Positions 59,944 to 64,000 of a stretch of 64,000 nt of DNA are shown here, one piece after another. The notes under the pieces were generated by a model. That model was given only the letters and a program-made list of their open reading frames with translations, did no database searches and had not been told where the DNA came from. Location of the stretch: the NCBI RefSeq assembly GCF_003473485.1, contig NC_053046.1, positions 37,347,832 through 37,411,831 on the forward strand, written 5' to 3'. A program made the position numbers and the translations under genes. The first letter of the stretch is position 1, and each line of letters opens with the position of its first letter. This DNA is from Medicago truncatula (taxonomy: Eukaryota > Streptophyta > Magnoliopsida > Fabales > Fabaceae).

Positions 59944-62900
59944 TTAATCTCTATTCTTCAAGTAAGAAGAATCTAGGTTTACAGGATAAAGATCAGTAGT
60001 TACTGAAGAAGATGAAGCAGTCCATGGCCCTTCCATTGAAATACTTTGGTCTTGGTAATGTTTTCTCATTGCTTCCATTTTCTTCTCATCCAATACCTCA
60101 CTTGATTCTAAAACCAGTTCTTGAATAGCAATTTTACCTTCTAACATGCTTACCACTGAAGACATTGCTGGCCTAAGTGATGAAGTCACATTAGTGCATA
60201 AGAGTGCCACATTTATCATTAGCATTGCTTCTTCTTTGTTGAAATTTGAACCCAATCTTTTATCTACTAGCTCTATTTCATTTCCTTTCTCTTTCAAGAT
60301 ATGTGCCTGATATATAGAATGATATAAAAAATATTGATTCCAAAATTTGAAGTTCAAAACAACGAATTAATCGAATGAGCACATGTATGATTTTTAAATT
60401 TAATCTTACGAAAAGGGACTATCTAGGTCAATATTCTTGAACACAATTGGCATGAAGCCATGAACACAACACTAGAATACTTACCCAATCAAGAAGATGG
60501 AATGCTTCTTCTTTTTGTCTAAGAATTGTATTGTTACTTCCATGTAAGATTTCCAATGCAACAATTCCAAAACTATAAACATCTGCTTTGTCGGTCAAAT
60601 AACCATGCATGGCATATTCTGGAGCCATATATCCACTGCATAATTAAAGGAAATGTCAACTACATTTACTTTAGAAAACAAGTCCAATTTTTACAGCAAA
60701 AATAACAACAATGTTTTGTTTTAGTTTCTGAACTAGTTTTATGATTTGAATGTCTAAGAAATTATCATATGTATAAAATTCATAATAAATTGGCTAAATT
60801 ATTTTGTACTTAGTTTTTTGGTCTTTTTAATTAATCAAATCATGTCTTACATATAGAAGAATTTCTTGATAAAATTTGCATAAAACAAATTAAAATATAG
60901 GAACTTACTATGTCCCGGCTATTCGAGTGCTAATGTGAGTGTTCTCCTCTTCATCGAGCTTGGCCAAACCAAAATCAGATATCTTCGGATTGAGATCTTT
61001 ATCAAGTAACACATTAGTGGCTTTAATGTCTCTGTGAACAACCTTCAATCTTGATTCTTCATGTAGATATGCTAAACCTCTAGCAATACCAACACAAATC
61101 TTGTATCTTGTTGGCCAATCCAATCTTATTTGGTGTTCTGCAGGCCCTTTATTTGTCAAGGAAAAAGATATAAAAAAATGGCACCATTTAGTCAATATGG
61201 ACATATGCTAGAAAATGTGAAATATAAATCATAACCAAAGTTGATCGTATAGGAAGAATTACCAAATAAAGCACGAGCAAGACTGTTATTTTCCAAATAT
61301 TCATATATCAACATTAACTGATCTCCCTCCACACAGCATCCATAGAGTTTAACAAGATGAGGGTGTTGCAAAGCCGAGATCATGCCGATTTCATTTAAAA
61401 ATTCGCGATTCCCTTGCTTTGATTTAGAGGAAAGTAGCTTAACTGCTATCAATGTTCCATCTGATAGACGTCCCTGTATTTTCGAAGAATGTTGTATATA
61501 TGAACACTCGCTAAATAATACTTAACATTATAATAAATATGTGATAACTAATATAATTTAGTATATTAAACATAATACCTTGTATACTGGACCAAATCCT
61601 CCTTCACCAATCTTATTAGAAATATCGAAGTTATTTGTTGCTCCTTTGATTTGTCTCACGTTAAATAAACTCATTTGTAGGTTTAAACCCTTTACCTCTG
61701 TGAATTGATGCAAAATATAGATCAGATATATATTATACTAAAAATAACTCAACATTGTAAGCTTGCATCTAGTTTATTACCATTTTCTAAAGAGCTTTTC
61801 TTTCCAAAACAGCCTTTCCACCAAAGAATACCAAATAATAGGATGATAACAATTACTACTGCAGCCACAATTCCAACAACAGCTCCTATAGATATGCTGC
61901 TTCCATTTTCAGAAGGAGCTGGAAAATCTGCAAGATTATTAGGCAATAGTTTGATCAGATCACAACATGGAGATGGTTTTAAATTGCGGTATGCAACAAT
62001 AATTGCGACCGCAATATAAAGGATTTTGAGGTATCTGTAACAGATTCGCAACTGAAATTTCAATCACATCGGCCACATTTTTTCACAATTTAAAGCAATA
62101 CAACAAAGGTTCGCAGCATAACGGCAACTATAATTTAAAACTATGTAGCTTGAGATTGTGTTACCTGATTGAACAGATATAGCTGAAATAAGAGGGCCAT
62201 ATACTGATCTAAATGGTATACCAGTTGTCCCTTTTCCAGCCCAATATAAGCGAATCTCCAAAGTACTATCGGTCACAACAGCAGTGAATGGTTTTGTGAC
62301 TTCCTTATCAACTCCTCCTGCTTCTTTTGCTATATCAAAGTCCTTTTTTACTAGCTTTCCCTGTGACATTTCAACCAAAATGTTAATACTTCACAATGAT
62401 TACAAACTTAAATATATGAGTCAGGATCCGTTGACCTTTATTAGAATAGATAGATAATAAACGACATTAGTATGAATAAGTGTTAGCCATGTACCTGGAT
62501 ATAGATATCGAATACACGCCTTCCTAAGCTGTTAAATGTTTGATCATTAGTAAACATGATTTCTGCAAACTGTAGATTTACTGTGTAGTTTCCATTTGCC
62601 ATGCAAAATCCGTAATAAGTCAAAGATGTGGGAGAAACTCGTGCATTCGTGTATAGTTCAGCATTGGCTATAGAAAGCTTAGATCTATTCGACCAGGTAT
62701 AGTAGTCTCCACCGTCGTTATCCATGAAGTTGCCAGTGGTGCTAAATCCCCAATTTGTTCCACTCTGGTGGAATCTAGCTGGCGCTGCTGTATCTGAATC
62801 ATCATCGTATGTGCTTCCATTTACTGTCACCGACTTTCCACCACAATTTATACGAAGAGCATATGAGGCTGGCATGAGCAACATAAAGTGAGAAATTGTT

Positions 62901-64000
62901 CAAATACTAAGCAAAGTACGAAAATTAGTAGTCAATAGGAAATTCACTACAAAGAAACTTACTTTTAGGACAGACAAAGCTTTTCAAACATGAAACCACT
63001 CCTCTGAGATAATGACAGAGGACAAAATAAGTTAGCATAATGAAAACTGTCAAACATTGTAAAAGCAATGCAAAATGTATAACAACAAACTTACGATTCG
63101 TTGCGGGTCAAAGAGCTAGAAAAATAGTTCCTGTGATATATAAAAAATGATTTGAATCAGATAGGTTTTTAGTAGTTTCCAAACAAATACACATAAAGTC
63201 AAGAATTCTTACACATTTCCATCTTGACATGGCTGACTCCCTTGGCTTATAGTGAAGTTATTGTAAGAAATATCTCTATATATACAAGTTAGAAAATTTA
63301 ATTTAGAATCATATAAGATACCAAATAAAGAGACCTGAGAAAACATTTAGAAATTCCAAAGAAACATATCAAAGAAAACTCACAGGTTGTCTGCTTTTTG
63401 TGTCCATGCAGGAACAGGTCCAGTGAGAAGGTTTCCAGTTAAATATCTACATTAACAAATTATAAACAATTCAATATATAGAATTTAATATTGATTAAGG
63501 AATTAATTATCATTTGTGGGATATGAGCTATTCTTACATGTAATCCACTTTTCTTAGGGGATCATAGTTACTTGGAATTGGTCCACTCAATTTGTTGAAA
63601 CTGAGATCTCTGAAAAGAAAAAAAACATATCAAGAATGAGTTTAAAAACCACATTAGAATGTTAAAACTCTTAGGGAGAGTTTGCCGCCCATTTAGGTCC
63701 CACAATGCTCGAGGGATTGGTCTCCGCAGTTTACACCAAATCAAACAAAATGTGGAAAATATGGAATTACAAGTTTTTTAGAGTAGTCATTGTCCCAAGG
63801 TATTCAGGCAGTGTTCCATTGATGTTGCAATTCCTTAGAATCCTGTGAAAAATAGCATAGATAACAATGCATTATGAGTACATTTTTTGCTACTATTTTT
63901 TTTTTCTGTTCTATTTCTAAAAGAATCAGTGCAATCAACTCACAAAGTTTTCAATTTCAAATCCTTAAGTTGTGGAAAAGGTGAAAATTCAGATCCACTT
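59944..64000 (-). CDS. LRR-malectin receptor-like kinase (At1g53430/RFK1-like, LRR VIII-2), 5' end outside window
   Basis: Fifteen exons visible on minus: 63944-64000+, 63771-63842, 63538-63609, 63384-63446, 63213-63275, 63095-63130, 62963-63003, 62495-62868, 62165-62360, 61781-61927, 61579-61697, 61263-61473, 60909-61146, 60485-60635 and 59944-60306. All phases agree, giving about 734 residues. Order: 24-residue LRRs in 72-bp exons ([20 protein letters not shown]), a malectin domain ([20 protein letters not shown]), a transmembrane helix ([19 protein letters not shown]), then a kinase. The kinase has [16 protein letters not shown] lysine, [17 protein letters not shown] and [11 protein letters not shown], so it is an RD kinase with all catalytic residues. 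A plasma-membrane receptor; ligand unknown. Family length is about 1000 residues, so roughly the first quarter is missing at the right edge. Confidence 0.95.

Overview
The window is nuclear DNA from a dicot plant. Its AT-rich sequence, GT/AG introns, short intron-split genes, dense MITEs and legume-type repeats suggest a Medicago-like legume. That species guess is inference from repeat and protein style, not from a database search. No bacterial, organellar, rRNA or true tRNA genes were recognised.

Genes from left to right. (1) The first exon of a cytosolic ribosomal protein uL13/RPL13a gene, minus strand, cut by the left edge. (2) A complete four-exon gene for a small bHLH/ACT-like transcription regulator, minus, 7464-9654. 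(3) A DUF1639 protein, minus, 22249-23182. (4) A six-exon gene ending in a sororin-like C-terminus, plus, 29506-33675, whose middle is built from repeated exon-plus-intron units. (5) A complete four-exon secreted class III peroxidase, plus, 40120-42098. (6) Two paralogous OB-fold proteins, plus, at 45620 and 56024; the second has lost its ATG. (7) A three-exon F-box/LRR-type gene, plus, 48851-50239. (8) A small unrecognised gene fragment, plus, about 54521-55256. (9) The 3' three quarters of an LRR-malectin receptor kinase, minus, 59944-64000, running off the right edge.

The space between genes is mostly transposon debris, and much of it can be delimited by target-site duplications (TSDs) read directly. 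There are three solo LTRs (4375-6223, 53569-54064, 58996-59705). hAT-type elements lie at 11617, 27070 and 38501, Stowaway elements at 15481 and 27962, and a miniature CACTA at 47079. Mutator-like MITEs lie at 1369, 6488, 20969, 28321, 34025, 34443, 35199 and 52127. LINE remnants are at 34178-35010, 36060-36930 and 51050-51715, with several tRNA-derived SINEs. About 10-22 kb is a gene desert.

The genes are unrelated housekeeping, regulatory, cell-wall and receptor genes and do not form a pathway. The most unusual structures are the internally amplified sororin-like gene, the OB-fold duplicate without a start codon, and elements made of repeated imperfect palindromes (GCGTGAGTTAACTCACGC type; CTCGCC..GCGAG type). 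I found no convincing new multi-gene system.
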